Below, one piece after another: positions 54,015-63,849 of a stretch of DNA of 64,000 nucleotides. The stretch's first letter is position 1. The number at the start of each line of letters is the position of its first letter. The notes beneath the pieces are model-generated. The model was not told the DNA's origin. It was given only the letters and a program-made list of their open reading frames with translations, and did not search any database. Origin of the DNA: Clostridia bacterium (lineage in GTDB: Bacteria; Bacillota; Clostridia; UBA1381); NCBI GenBank assembly GCA_017935675.1, contig JAGBHE010000008.1:51087-115086 (forward strand). The letters run 5' to 3'. A program made the translations under genes and the position numbers.

Positions 54015-54909
54015 AAACAAGCTCCTCCACAGTTCCGGGGCCGTGCCTGTCCGACAGAGAAATGACGCATTTAAAACAGGCGGTAAGCTCTTTCCCGATA
54101 TCCTTTCTCCAATCCGATGCGTGAATTGTCGCAAATACACTTACACCGGAGCGTGCTGCGGCACGTATTGCCGATATATCCTCCTCATCACCTATTTCAT
54201 CAACCGCCACAACCTGTGGTGACATTGAACGTATCATCAGCTTCATTCCCTCGGTTTTTCCGCACATATCAAATATATCGGTATTTGCACCGAGATCAAA
54301 AGCAGGCATACCGTTATGAACAGCTCCGATTTCTCCGCGCTCGTCAACTACGCTTACGTTTACACCCTTGTCCGAAATCTGGCGTATAAGGTCTCTCAGA
54401 AAGGTTGTCTTACCACAGCCCGGGCTTGACACAATCAACGTGCTTTTAATATTTCCGTTATTAAAAACGGCCTCTGCCGCCATGTCGGCCGCTCCGATGA
54501 CCTCACGGGCAAATCTGTAATTAAGGCCTGTTATGTCCGTAACAAAATCACCTCCGGAGGTCATTCTTCCGCAAAGCCCCACTCGATGACCTCCCCTTGC
54601 TGTTATAAAGCCGTTTTTTATTTCGTCCTGAGCAGAGTAAAGTGAAGACAACGTCAATATGTCAACAGCCTCTTCAATATCGTTCGGAGAAACGGTAACC
54701 GCCCCCTTAACGCTTTCCGTCAGCTTGCCGTATTTTGAAATATACCTTTTCCCGCTGCCGCTGCAAACGCACACCGCCCCGCCTGCTCTCAGCCTGATTT
54801 CTCTGAAATCATCTGTATCAAGAGCGTAAAAATATCGTCTGATTTTCAACGGCAGCAGCTCAACAGGCGTACTCCTCATTTGCTGAACATCAGCACTTAC
54901 TATCATCAT
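54007..54909 (-). CDS. spoIIIAA: Stage III sporulation protein AA (ATPase)
   Basis: 300 aa from ATG 54909 (AAAGG 9 nt upstream; the ATG at 54918 is on top of the site). Secretion-type ATPase: Walker A SSPGCGKTTF (about 161-170), VVDERGEIG and Walker B VVAVDEIGDEED. Energises the A-Q channel. First gene of the operon, reading away from glnN. Confidence 0.97.
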   Translation of the reverse strand: MMIVSADVQQMRSTPVELLPLKIRRYFYALDTDDFREIRLRAGGAVCVCSGSGKRYISKYGKLTESVKGAVTVSPNDIEEAVDILTLSSLYSAQDEIKNGFITARGGHRVGLCGRMTSGGDFVTDITGLNYRFAREVIGAADMAAEAVFNNGNIKSTLIVSSPGCGKTTFLRDLIRQISDKGVNVSVVDERGEIGAVHNGMPAFDLGANTDIFDMCGKTEGMKLMIRSMSPQVVAVDEIGDEEDISAIRAAARSGVSVFATIHASDWRKDIGKELTACFKCVISLSDRHGPGTVEELVYV

Positions 54910-54939
54910 GTCATTCATCCTTTCAAAGTGTTATACTCC

Positions 54940-54947
54940 ATTGTATT
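54940..54947 (-). promoter_or_regulatory. Candidate sigma-E -10 box of spoIIIA
   Basis: AATACAAT differs from the sigma-E -10 consensus CATACAnT at one position and is about 31 bp before the start. No clear -35 is seen at the usual distance. Confidence 0.3.
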
Positions 54948-55047
54948 AATTTCTTTTCTGTTTTAGAACAACCTGTCCGACTATAATGTTATTCAAATTG
55001 CATAATATTTCTCTCCAAAAAAAATTATTTATCTGCTAATTTTAGTA

Positions 55048-55075
55048 TTGACAAATCCTGAAAAAGTGATATAAT
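55048..55075 (+). promoter_or_regulatory. Consensus SigA promoter of glnN
   Basis: TTGACA (55048-55053), 16 nt, TATAAT (55070-55075), leaving a 150-nt leader before glnN. Confidence 0.9.
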
Positions 55076-55093
55076 TTAATCATAAATTGATTT

Positions 55094-55143
55094 TGTTCAC
55101 AGGCGTTAACAGTTTAATTTAAGATAAGACAAAGGTGTTTTAT
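55094..55143 (+). promoter_or_regulatory. ANTAR-type tandem hairpin antiterminator
   Basis: Hairpin P1 (55094-55111) has a hexaloop ACAGGC on a TGTTC/GAACA stem with a 2-nt bulge. Hairpin P2 (55124-55143) has the hexaloop AAAGGT on an ATAAGAC/GTTTTAT stem. Both loops have A at position 1 and G at position 4, the rule for ANTAR targets, and P2 shares bases with the terminator arm. An ANTAR protein that holds P2 would block the terminator. Confidence 0.65.
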
Positions 55144-55170
55144 ATTTTGGGGATATAAGACACCTTTTTT
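55131..55170 (+). terminator. Leader terminator before glnN
   Basis: AAAGGTGTTTTATAT (55131-55145) pairs with 55153-55167, with the T6 tail overlapping the stem end. Placed between promoter and gene, so it acts as an attenuator. Confidence 0.9.
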
Positions 55171-55232
55171 AAATATTAGACTGTTAGTCTGATGCCGTCA
55201 TACGGCGGTAATAAAATTCAGGAGGTTTTATT

Positions 55233-57308
55233 ATGGAAACAGTAGCAGACATTTTCGGAAGCAAGGTTTTTAATCTTACCACAATGAAAGCCAGATTGCC
55301 GAAAGAAACGTATAAGTCATTGGTAGATACGATCAATAACGGCACCAAGCTTGAGCCAACGGTAGCAGAGGTTGTTGCCAATGCAATGAAGGACTGGGCA
55401 ATAGAAAACGGCTGCACGCATTATACCCACTGGTTCCAGCCGATGACAGGTGTAACGGCTGAAAAGCATGATTCATTTATCAGCCCTACAGATGACGGCA
55501 GAGTTGTTATGGAATTTTCCGGCAAGGAACTTGTAATGGGTGAGCCCGACGCTTCAAGCTTTCCGTCAGGCGGTCTGCGTGCTACCTTTGAGGCGAGAGG
55601 TTACACCGCATGGGATCCCACATCCTTTGCTTTTATAAAAGATAAAACTCTTTGCATACCTACTACCTTCTTCTCATATTCGGGAGAGGTTCTTGATAAA
55701 AAAACTCCGCTTCTGCGTTCTATGGAAGCAATTAATAAGGAAGCACTGCGTGTGCTTAAGTATTTTGACTGTGACGCTCCGCGTGTTGTGTCCTATGTAG
55801 GCCCGGAGCAGGAATATTTTCTTACAGATAAAGAGCTTTACGAGAAGAGAAAGGATCTTATGCTTACCGGAAGAACATTGTTCGGCGCTCCCCCGGCAAA
55901 GGGTCAGGAGCTTGAAGATCATTATTTCGGTCAGATTAAAGAAAGAGTTTCGGAATACATGAAGGAGGTTGACGAGGAGCTCTGGAAGCTTGGTGTGCTT
56001 GCCAAGACAAAGCATAACGAGGTTGCTCCCGCACAGCATGAGGTTGCGCCTATTTTCGGTACAACAAACATTGCAACGGACCATAATCAGCTTACAATGG
56101 AAATTCTTAAAAAGGTTGCAAGTCATCACGGTCTTGTCTGCCTGCTGCATGAAAAGCCTTATGAAGGAATCAACGGTTCGGGAAAGCATAACAACTGGTC
56201 TCTCGGCACAACAAACGGAATCAATCTTTTCAAGCCCGGCAAAAAGCCCCTTGAAAACAAAATGTTCCTTCTTTTCCTGTCCGCAGTTATCAAGGCTGTT
56301 GACGAATATGCAGCGCTTCTGAGAGTTGCCGTTGCAACAGCAGGAAACGACCACAGACTCGGAGCAAACGAGGCTCCTCCGGCAATAGTATCAATTTTCC
56401 TCGGAGATGAACTGACATCAGTATTGAAAGCAATCAAAAACGGTGAAACAACTGTTGACAGCGCTACCTCCATTCTCAAAACAGGAGTTGATTCACTGCC
56501 TGTTATCCGCAAGGATACCACCGACAGAAACAGAACATCCCCCTTTGCATTCACAGGAAACCGCTTTGAGTTCAGAATGCCCGGCTCTGCTCAGTCTATC
56601 TCCGGTATAAACATTGTCATAAATACAATTGTTGCCGAAGCATTGTCACAGTTTGCAGACGCTCTTGACGCTGCCGATGATGTACATAAATGCATCGATG
56701 AGCTTATCAAGGATACCATTGAAAAGCATGAACGCATCATTTTCAACGGCAACGGCTATTCTGACGAGTGGTGTGAAGAAGCTGAGCGCCGCGGTCTTCC
56801 GAACCTTAAGACAACCGTTGACGCGCTTCCGGAATTTATTTCGGACAAAGCTGTTGCTGTATTCTCAAAGCATAATGTATTCTCGCCCGTTGAGGTTGAG
56901 GCAAGATATGAGATTATTCTTGAGGACTATTCAAAGGCACTTCATATTGAAATGCTTACAATGCTTGAAATTGCACAGCAGGAAATACTTCCGGCATGCA
57001 TTAAATATTCAAATGACATGGCAGAGGGCATAAGCATGAAGAAGTCAGTAGGCGTTGACGTACCGTCGGAAACCGCACTTCTTAAAAAGATTTCCGAATA
57101 TACCGGCAGTCTTATAGACAGAACCAACGCTCTGAAGGCCATCTCCGAAAAGGTTCCCGAGGAACCGATGGAAATGGCTCAGTATTATAAGAATACTGTC
57201 ATTCCTGCCATGAATGAGGTAAGAAGCGCTGCCGATACTCTTGAAACCCTCGTCGGTAAGGAGTACTGGCCCTTCCCCACATATACGGATCTTCTTTACA
57301 GAATCTAA
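55233..57308 (+). CDS. glnN: Type III glutamine synthetase
   Basis: The 691-aa enzyme joins ammonia to glutamate. It has the length and sequence pattern of [23 protein letters not shown] near residue 115, [19 protein letters not shown], and the catalytic-region motif [20 protein letters not shown] (about 372-391). It forms a double hexamer in the cytoplasm. AGGAGG precedes the ATG. Single gene with its own attenuated leader; no glnR or PII gene is in the window. Confidence 0.97.
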   Translation: METVADIFGSKVFNLTTMKARLPKETYKSLVDTINNGTKLEPTVAEVVANAMKDWAIENGCTHYTHWFQPMTGVTAEKHDSFISPTDDGRVVMEFSGKELVMGEPDASSFPSGGLRATFEARGYTAWDPTSFAFIKDKTLCIPTTFFSYSGEVLDKKTPLLRSMEAINKEALRVLKYFDCDAPRVVSYVGPEQEYFLTDKELYEKRKDLMLTGRTLFGAPPAKGQELEDHYFGQIKERVSEYMKEVDEELWKLGVLAKTKHNEVAPAQHEVAPIFGTTNIATDHNQLTMEILKKVASHHGLVCLLHEKPYEGINGSGKHNNWSLGTTNGINLFKPGKKPLENKMFLLFLSAVIKAVDEYAALLRVAVATAGNDHRLGANEAPPAIVSIFLGDELTSVLKAIKNGETTVDSATSILKTGVDSLPVIRKDTTDRNRTSPFAFTGNRFEFRMPGSAQSISGINIVINTIVAEALSQFADALDAADDVHKCIDELIKDTIEKHERIIFNGNGYSDEWCEEAERRGLPNLKTTVDALPEFISDKAVAVFSKHNVFSPVEVEARYEIILEDYSKALHIEMLTMLEIAQQEILPACIKYSNDMAEGISMKKSVGVDVPSETALLKKISEYTGSLIDRTNALKAISEKVPEEPMEMAQYYKNTVIPAMNEVRSAADTLETLVGKEYWPFPTYTDLLYRI

Positions 57309-57334
57309 GCTATATCACATTTTCCATAAACCCC

Positions 57335-57382
57335 AAAAAAAACAGCCCGCGGCAGCAAATAATTGCCGCGGAGCTGTTTTTT
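57335..57382. terminator. Bidirectional terminator between glnN and the GH127 gene
   Basis: AACAGC/GCTGTT and GCGGCA/TGCCGC stem parts with A- and T-runs on both sides, between convergent genes. Confidence 0.93.
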
Positions 57383-57391
57383 AAATTATTC

Positions 57392-59356
57392 TTATTCTTT
57401 TGTTCTTATCCATGCCGCTATTTTGCTTTCTTTCGTCCAGAGCTTTCCGGCTGATGCATAGTCAGTAAGATGAATACTGCCGCCGCCATTAAGAGGAACA
57501 CAAAGCTCAAGCATATGTTCAAAGGTCGCCTTGTCGCACTCGGGGAAGACCGCGTCTACAAGCCCATCCCGATTCACTCTGATGTCGGCAGGTGCTGCCG
57601 CGTCATAACCGAGTCTGCTGTCTATGGCAAGGGTTATAGGTCCTCTTCTGAGAGAAATATGCTTGCAGGCAAGCGGGTCCTCGTGATCATAGGTTGCAAC
57701 CATATAATTATGACCCCAAATAACATGATTCATCAGGATTTCATGACCGTAGGGTACAGGATAAACAGCATGACAGCTCATATCAAGCTCAAGCTCAATC
57801 ACATCTCCGGCTGACCATTGTCTGCAAAGAGCTATGTATCCGCCACCTGCCGTAACAGCCTCACCGTTAACGCTGAGTTTTGTTTTCTCACTCCAGCCGG
57901 GATTTCTAAGCTTAACGGTAAATCGCTCACCGGCCTCCGGCTCAACCCTTATTTTAATAAGTCCTCCCTTCGGATAATCTGTTTCTGTTTTAAACAAAAT
58001 CTTCTTTCCCGCAGGAGATATAGTTTCTATAGCGCCCGGAATATACAGATTAATAACAAAACCATCACTGCTTCTCATAAGCGCCATTTTTGAAATAAGT
58101 CCTGTTCCTGCAGAGCCGATACATGCGCAGCAGCCGTAATAATGCTTGTCCGGCATCAGCTTAAGTCCGCCTATTCCGTTGCCTCTCGTACCTGCCGTAA
58201 GCGGACTGTAGCTGTCAAAAGGCAGCGGTTCTATTTCTGCATCAGGGTAGGTTTCCCGTATGGTTGGCTCAATGGATTTTTCCGTATTCACCGCACCGAG
58301 ATATGCGTTATACAGCGACACTTCAAAGGCGTCGGCATATGAAGAATTTCCGGTAAGCATTGTAAGCTGCCAGAAAAATTTCATCAGCGTTACCGTAACA
58401 CATGTCTCCTGCATTATCTTTTCATTTGTAGTATTTGCCTGACGGGCGGTGGAATGATCAAAAAGCTCATGGGTACAGCCGCTGCTTCCGATTACCGTGA
58501 AATCACATTCAAGAATCCTGTCCGCATAATTTATAAGAGCTGTTTTATACCACTCGATTCCCGTAATTCTATACAGCTCAAGAAGCCCCTCAAAACAGGA
58601 GGTCATTTCATATGCCTTTGTAACCGGATATTGATACGGCTTGAATTCATTCTTGTATGCAAGCTCAAAAATATTTGCCACAGACGTAGCCCCCGTGCCC
58701 GCTATATACTCGGCAAACTCAAAGTATTTCTTCTCACCCGTTATATTATACAGTCTGACAACAGGCTCTAAAAGAGATGCGGAATTAAGTCCGCGCCAAT
58801 GATTTGTAGCCTCCGTTATCGGCTTTTTGCCATCCTCCTTCGGTCCGATTTTTGACATTATATAATCCGCCTGTCCGCACATACATTCAACGGCTTCTTC
58901 TATAAGCTTTTCATCGCTGCTGATTTCAATATAATACTGAAGACCCAACATGACATATTTTCTGCTCCATATATCCCAGCCGATAAATTCCTTATCCAGG
59001 GCATAGGTGCTTATCCTTCCGAGCTTGTCCTTGCTGCTTATCATGTCCCTGACGGTTTCGGTCAATATATCATAAAGCTCCTTGTCGCGGGTGTATGAGT
59101 ATGTAAAGCATGCTCCGCGCATCATTTTTCCCCAGTACTCGCCGCGCCAGCCGGCATCATCACCATCGGTCTGCTCCCTGAATTGATTTACAAACCTTTT
59201 CCAAAGCACAGGATTTTTAAGCTGAAAATCCTCTATAAAACGGATTGTTTTGTCTAAAATCCCGTCAAAGCTGCTTTTCCCCGCATAGTCGCATATAAAC
59301 TCATTTTTTCCCGGCTTCTGAAAATTAGCCGTTTTGATTTCATTAATACTTCTCAT
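57392..59356 (-). CDS. GH127-like beta-L-arabinofuranosidase
   Basis: The 654-aa protein resembles DUF1680/GH127 enzymes: an alpha/alpha barrel (about 60-420) with HWRGLNSASLLEPVVRLYNIT, and a Cys pair in YGCCACIGSAGTG (about 407-419) where these enzymes hold zinc and the nucleophile Cys. C-terminal beta domains follow. No signal peptide, so it works on imported arabino-oligosaccharides. GAGGAG before the ATG. It is at the edge of the small sugar locus. Confidence 0.85.
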   Translation of the reverse strand: MRSINEIKTANFQKPGKNEFICDYAGKSSFDGILDKTIRFIEDFQLKNPVLWKRFVNQFREQTDGDDAGWRGEYWGKMMRGACFTYSYTRDKELYDILTETVRDMISSKDKLGRISTYALDKEFIGWDIWSRKYVMLGLQYYIEISSDEKLIEEAVECMCGQADYIMSKIGPKEDGKKPITEATNHWRGLNSASLLEPVVRLYNITGEKKYFEFAEYIAGTGATSVANIFELAYKNEFKPYQYPVTKAYEMTSCFEGLLELYRITGIEWYKTALINYADRILECDFTVIGSSGCTHELFDHSTARQANTTNEKIMQETCVTVTLMKFFWQLTMLTGNSSYADAFEVSLYNAYLGAVNTEKSIEPTIRETYPDAEIEPLPFDSYSPLTAGTRGNGIGGLKLMPDKHYYGCCACIGSAGTGLISKMALMRSSDGFVINLYIPGAIETISPAGKKILFKTETDYPKGGLIKIRVEPEAGERFTVKLRNPGWSEKTKLSVNGEAVTAGGGYIALCRQWSAGDVIELELDMSCHAVYPVPYGHEILMNHVIWGHNYMVATYDHEDPLACKHISLRRGPITLAIDSRLGYDAAAPADIRVNRDGLVDAVFPECDKATFEHMLELCVPLNGGGSIHLTDYASAGKLWTKESKIAAWIRTKE

Positions 59357-59479
59357 ATATACTCCTCTATTCTCACGAAAAATATAACCTGCCGCAAACC
59401 GCAGTATCTGCCACTTATTATATAATTATTCCTCAATAATGTCAAGACATAATTCAAAATTTATATTAATTTCAAAAAG

Positions 59480-59536
59480 AACACAAGGAATCGGGTTTGT
59501 TATATACCAATTCACTCCAAGCTGTCTCCTTGTATT
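59480..59536. repeat. Palindromic dispersed repeat, diverged copy
   Basis: AACACAAGG and CCTTGTATT arms (one mismatch) around a 39-nt loop without the GGACGGTTCT core. The right arm touches the stop of the next small gene. Confidence 0.4.
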
Positions 59537-59837
59537 ACTGATCCATCTCTATCTTTATTTTATTGTATCTTCCTGTTTTTGTTTTACTTGACATATCAAT
59601 CTCGACAATCAAGTTATCGGTTTTATCCTTTGTTATGCTTAATGTATATATGTTTCTTGACTTATCATATTCAGCATTTGTTATTATTAAATCTACTGTA
59701 TAATACCTTCCTTTTATGCATCTCAACGCGTCCTCCCGCGCCCTTTTAAAATCAAATTTATTAGGGCGAATAAAAATCGGCACCATCATTAAACACAGTA
59801 TAATCAGTAAGATTGATGTAAATACTTTCTTTTTCAT
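59535..59837 (-). CDS. Small membrane-anchored protein
   Basis: 100 aa from ATG 59837 (GAGG upstream). N-terminal hydrophobic helix (4-22), then a basic region and a beta-rich domain with IYTLSITKDKTDNLIVEI. A PepSY- or YxeA-like fold is possible but not supported by a motif. Lies between palindromic repeats. Confidence 0.55.
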   Translation of the reverse strand: MKKKVFTSILLIILCLMMVPIFIRPNKFDFKRAREDALRCIKGRYYTVDLIITNAEYDKSRNIYTLSITKDKTDNLIVEIDMSSKTKTGRYNKIKIEMDQ

Positions 59838-59904
59838 AATAACCTCATTCCGCCACAAATACATTTTCTCAAATCGACGCAACAATCAATGTAAATCATG
59901 TTAT

Positions 59905-60186
59905 CTATTCATTAACCGTCATAATCTCAACAGCCAAATGACCGTCTTTGCTTTTTTTGAAAAGTGAAACCTGACACCATATTTTCGTTGTCTTTTCATC
60001 TGAGAAAGCAGCTATATCAAATAAACCTTGTGCCCAATCATATTTTACTGCTGTTATATGATATTCATCACCTGTCATATCTTCGATATAGTTAATTGCC
60101 GTAATTGAAGCTGTTTTTCTTAAACAATATGCTGTTATAACCAATAATCCTACAGCTATTAATGTTACCAATAATGTTTTTTTCAT
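59905..60186 (-). CDS. Small secreted or membrane-anchored protein
   Basis: 93 aa with an N-terminal hydrophobic helix ending ITAYC (a possible lipobox), then a mixed domain with DEYHITAVKYDWAQGLFDIA. No family recognised. The upstream site is poor (GGAG 14 nt away). It overlaps no other gene, and the next palindromic repeat begins 24 bp upstream. Confidence 0.5.
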   Translation of the reverse strand: MKKTLLVTLIAVGLLVITAYCLRKTASITAINYIEDMTGDEYHITAVKYDWAQGLFDIAAFSDEKTTKIWCQVSLFKKSKDGHLAVEIMTVNE

Positions 60187-60209
60187 ATTAAATCATCACT
60201 CTCCTCTTG

Positions 60210-60236
60210 AACACGAGGGGACGGTTCTCTTGTGTT
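60210..60236. repeat. Palindromic dispersed repeat, copy
   Basis: AACACGAG, core GGGACGGTTCT, CTTGTGTT: the same as copy 1 apart from one arm base (A to G). Confidence 0.8.
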
Positions 60237-60268
60237 TATACTGTGATTTCCCTGTGCTCTTATTGTTA

Positions 60269-60445
60269 TCAGTTGTAATGATATGTAATTTCCGCAATGT
60301 CGTCAGCTTTTACAACAGGCATTGAAATCGTCTGTCCTTTCTCATCGGAAATCTCAATCATAAATGCATTCTCGTTAAAAATTTCAAGTACCGTTCCCGA
60401 TTCCCCATTTTTTAGCTTAACAACATCAAGCTCGTGAATCTGCAT
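60269..60445 (-). CDS. DUF4926-like small protein
   Basis: 58 aa from ATG 60445 with AAGGGAAG upstream. The whole chain has the beta-barrel pattern of DUF4926: HELDVVKLKNGESGTVLEIF and EISDEKGQTIS. Such proteins are found beside toxins or secretion modules in some genomes; no toxin is seen here. Confidence 0.65.
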   Translation of the reverse strand: MQIHELDVVKLKNGESGTVLEIFNENAFMIEISDEKGQTISMPVVKADDIAEITYHYN

Positions 60446-60482
60446 ATTTCTTCTTCCCTTACGTTTTAACATAAACACTCGT

Positions 60483-60508
60483 ACACAAGGGGCTCGTCTC
60501 CTTGTGTT
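60483..60508. repeat. Palindromic dispersed repeat, copy
   Basis: ACACAAGG and CCTTGTGT arms (8 bp, perfect) around GGCTCGTCT; the core has lost GGACGGTT but keeps its length. Confidence 0.7.
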
Positions 60509-60677
60509 GTAATCTTAATATTATTCATATAGCAATTATAACATTATTATATAAAGAATGTAAATACTCCCGAAGACATGTTGTAATAAATGACAAAAAT
60601 ATGCACACATATTTGTATATATCTCCAACAATGTATCTTTATCTGAAAATGAGGCGGAAGCTTAAAACAAATTACTA

Positions 60678-60706
60678 TTGCATATACAGTCAAACCATGA
60701 TATAAT
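60678..60706 (+). promoter_or_regulatory. Orphan SigA promoter
   Basis: TTGCAT (60678-60683), 17 nt, TATAAT (60701-60706). It points toward the 3' end of the opposite-strand manA and serves only the 4-codon frame that follows. Confidence 0.7.
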
Positions 60707-60729
60707 AAAAAAAGATTGGAGGGACGAAA

Positions 60730-60744
60730 ATGAATCAAACGTAA
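60730..60744 (+). pseudogene. Truncated gene start (ATG plus three codons)
   Basis: GGAGGG 6 nt before an ATG, then AAT CAA ACG TAA. A good ribosome site and promoter with almost no reading frame suggest that the body of the gene was deleted. The rest of 60446-60774 holds no gene I can support. Confidence 0.5.
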
Positions 60745-60774
60745 AATACTCATCTCTTTTTGCTAATACTCATT

Positions 60775-61762
60775 TCAAGGCGCACAAAATAAAATAACTG
60801 CATTACCGTTTATAATAAGTTCTTTTTCTTCTTCAGAAACAAAGATTCGGTCGCCTGTATTTAAAAATATACCATTGATATCGGCATTTCCCGATACTAC
60901 TGCACAAATTCCATAGGAGTTTGTCTTATATATGTATTTTCCTCTTACATCTAATCTTACAAGACTGAATTTATCGGTCATCGTTTTATCAACAAGCACC
61001 GTTTCGTTTTCAGTTATTTTTTTGGGTTCTTTAAAAATTTTTTTTCGCGTCGTTTCTTCATCTGCACCGTCATATATAAAGCAATCAAACATTTTTTCAA
61101 AGCCAAGACCGCTGTGAAGCTTTTCTTCCGAAAGTACAATTCCGGAGGGCGTAATTTTTTCAGGAATAACCATAATATCGGTAGGTTCTTGAAGCTCTGC
61201 AAGAAAACAATTTTTCCCGATTGCATGAGGAACACCCCCGCAAACAAAAATCATATCACCTCTTTTTACTTCAAAACGGTGAAGACAGTTAAGCATCTCT
61301 TCGATATCCTGACTGTCAAACAAAGATTTCCAATATTCTTTTGTAATTCCTTCTTTAAAGCCTATATAAACCTCACCGCCATCGTTTAAAATATACCAGC
61401 ATTCAGTTTTCCCGTAATTGCTGTTAAAATGTTTTTTTTGCAAATTCTACTGTCGGATGAACCTGAATTACAAGGCGTTCATTAGAATCAAGGAATTTAA
61501 AAAGAAGCGACATATTTTCTCTTTTACCAATCATTTTTTCTTTATTATTATTTATTAAATCACGAAGGAATTCCCCTGTTTCGGTTATACTCAAACCCTC
61601 ATTACAAACGTCACGCCCCGGGTTTAATGCCGTTGTCACAGATGCTATCCAATCCTCAGGGAATCTGCTTATGCCGGGATTATCTTTTTTTGCCATTATA
61701 TCAAGATTTTTTCCGCCGTAATATGAACGGAAAACTCTTGTCGGCAGTAATTTATAAATCAT
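60775..61762 (-). pseudogene. manA: Mannose-6-phosphate isomerase with a frameshift in an A8 run
   Basis: Two frames, 61424-61762 and 60775-61443, make up one class I phosphomannose isomerase of about 328 aa. The first half ends ERLVIQVHPTVEFAKK; the second, from the run on, reads KKHFNSNYGKTECWYIL, together the VQVHPDDEYAKKHFN.NYGKTE block that holds the zinc His. The frame changes in a run of eight A (T8 at 61432-61439 on plus). One base fewer restores the gene. It converts mannose-6-P to fructose-6-P. Slippage or a sequencing error could restore function. GGAGG before the ATG. Confidence 0.8.
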
Positions 61763-61830
61763 AAAGCAACCTCCGATTTTTCTGCCATATCAAGAACTAC
61801 TATTTTTTTATCGCCTTTTTAAATTTCAGA

Positions 61831-63726
61831 TTATTTTTTTACTGCTTTAAAAAGAGAACCATCATTTTCCGAAAGTACAAGCCTTCCGTTTTCTATGTTG
61901 TTTCCAAATACACATTCAAGTTTATAACCGTTTTGAAATGTTATTTCGCATTCTTCTTTTTTATTGTTATAATTTATCGCGAAAATATAGTATGAATCAT
62001 CGTTAATCTTGTGTTCAGTAAGTCTTATAAAATCGCTGTCAGTATCACAAATCCTCTTTATGCCTGCCGCTTTGGCAAGCTCACGGTATATTAAATCGTA
62101 TTTTGGCTGATTATCTTTATAGAAAACACCTTTTGAGGCTGCAAGATGCTTTTCAAGAGGAAGTGTGAGAAAATACACATAACCTTTACCGTATTTATGC
62201 TTAAAAAATACCCCTTCTCCGTTTTCGTCTGCTGCAATTTTTTTGCAGCAAAAACTCTCAGGTTTAAGAAAATATGTTGTTTTTATCGGTAAATTCTCAC
62301 CATTGAAATTCATATTTACAACGGTATCAATCTGCTCACGGTATGAAATATCAACGCCTGTCATTTCCGGAATATCTCTCAAAAGTCCGGTATCTGAAGA
62401 AATATAAAGCACTGCACCATCTCTTACCTTCAAAAGAAGCTCATCAAGGCGCTGTTTTGTTATAGCTTTGTGCATACTGATACTCGGGAATATATAAAGC
62501 GCTGAATCTTCAATCGGATCAAGTGCGTAGCAGAACTTAACATCTAAATTTGCACGTTTTGCAAGAATATATGTTGCGTTTAAAACATTATCATCAATAC
62601 CACCATCATCACGAGGGATAATGACTGTTGCATCCTGAGTATGCACAGGAAGCCTTTTTTCGGGGATTTTCCCAAGCTTTTCTCTGAATTTTAAGTTTTC
62701 TTCCACAAGCGGTTTAGCTCTCAAATCCGAATCAAAAAAGCCGTAATTACTTCCGATATTATTCCATCTGTACGGAGCATAAGCATGATTACCCTGATCA
62801 AACGCACACCACCACATTGTTCCGTGACAGCCATGTGCAAGAGCTGTCAAAAGACAGCAACGGTAAAAATCGGCTTCTGTTTTTTGAGAACAGTTCATAT
62901 AACCGATAGATCCGAACTCCTGTACAAAAGTAGGTACTCTACCTATATCTTCACCTATCTTACATCTTATGGGAAGATCAAGGATGGGCTTCATTGTGCA
63001 AAGCGGTTCTGACTGTGTGTTAAAAATATTATAAGGATGTGTTGTATGAATATCGCATATTTCTCCTATCGTTTTTAAATTAACATTTCCATTTTCTATT
63101 GAAGCACTATCAAGCCCCGATACAACAGGACGAGATTGGTCCTGTGTCTTTATGGCGTCTGCAATAACACTGCACCACACATAAAATGTATCACGATTTT
63201 TTGTCATGCCGGGCATATTTGCAGGTTCGTTTCCGAGATCCCAACCTATGATCATTTTTTTATTTTTAAAACGTTTAACAAAATATTTAACAAACCGAAT
63301 CTGCCACTTTAAAACAGTAGGATCACTCAAAAGTGCTTTTCCGTCAAAAGCAGGAGGATTATATGTTCGAAATGACATGTGTCCTGTGATAAGTGCAACT
63401 ATCAATTTCATATCGTATTTTTCCGCAAGCTTGCAAAAACATTCAAATTTAAGGCAAGCATCCTCGCTGACACCCGCTCTGCCCGCTTCGGTATCAGCAA
63501 GAGGTTCTTCTCCGAAAGCATATTCATATTCACCGCCCGGCCCGTAAATAGCATTTAGCGGCTGAAAAACGGGCCACAAAGGAAATATGCGAAGATGAGT
63601 AATCCCGGCATCTTTCAGCAGTGAAAGATCCATTTCTATTGATTCCGGATTAAAATTACTCCACATATTTATTGCACTTTCAGAACCCCAATAATTTATT
63701 CCTGTAAAAAACTCATTATCAAACAT
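61831..63726 (-). CDS. GH5-like glycoside hydrolase, probable mannosidase/mannanase
   Basis: The 631-aa protein has a TIM barrel (about 5-355) with the acid/base Glu in GWDLGNEPANM and the nucleophile Glu in FVQEFGSIGY, as in GH5-type mannanases. A Rossmann-like domain (about 370-480) resembles the trimerisation domain of GH42, and a small beta domain ends it (about 560-631). No signal peptide, so it is probably an intracellular oligosaccharide hydrolase. Upstream of manA, with the AraC gene divergent. Substrate mannoside is an inference from manA. Confidence 0.8.
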   Translation of the reverse strand: MFDNEFFTGINYWGSESAINMWSNFNPESIEMDLSLLKDAGITHLRIFPLWPVFQPLNAIYGPGGEYEYAFGEEPLADTEAGRAGVSEDACLKFECFCKLAEKYDMKLIVALITGHMSFRTYNPPAFDGKALLSDPTVLKWQIRFVKYFVKRFKNKKMIIGWDLGNEPANMPGMTKNRDTFYVWCSVIADAIKTQDQSRPVVSGLDSASIENGNVNLKTIGEICDIHTTHPYNIFNTQSEPLCTMKPILDLPIRCKIGEDIGRVPTFVQEFGSIGYMNCSQKTEADFYRCCLLTALAHGCHGTMWWCAFDQGNHAYAPYRWNNIGSNYGFFDSDLRAKPLVEENLKFREKLGKIPEKRLPVHTQDATVIIPRDDGGIDDNVLNATYILAKRANLDVKFCYALDPIEDSALYIFPSISMHKAITKQRLDELLLKVRDGAVLYISSDTGLLRDIPEMTGVDISYREQIDTVVNMNFNGENLPIKTTYFLKPESFCCKKIAADENGEGVFFKHKYGKGYVYFLTLPLEKHLAASKGVFYKDNQPKYDLIYRELAKAAGIKRICDTDSDFIRLTEHKINDDSYYIFAINYNNKKEECEITFQNGYKLECVFGNNIENGRLVLSENDGSLFKAVKK

Positions 63727-63849
63727 AATTTTCTCCTGACTACTTGACTTTTTTTAATAATTATACTATAATAAAAGCACAATTACTTGGTGTATTTTAA
63801 ATTAAATTATGAATTTTTTAATATTTTAAAAAATTAAGGAGTAAATTCA

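Noticed and set aside
55674..56354. Minus-strand frame (226 aa) opposite glnN
   Set aside because: Shadow of the glutamine synthetase gene; no ribosome site and no recognisable domain.
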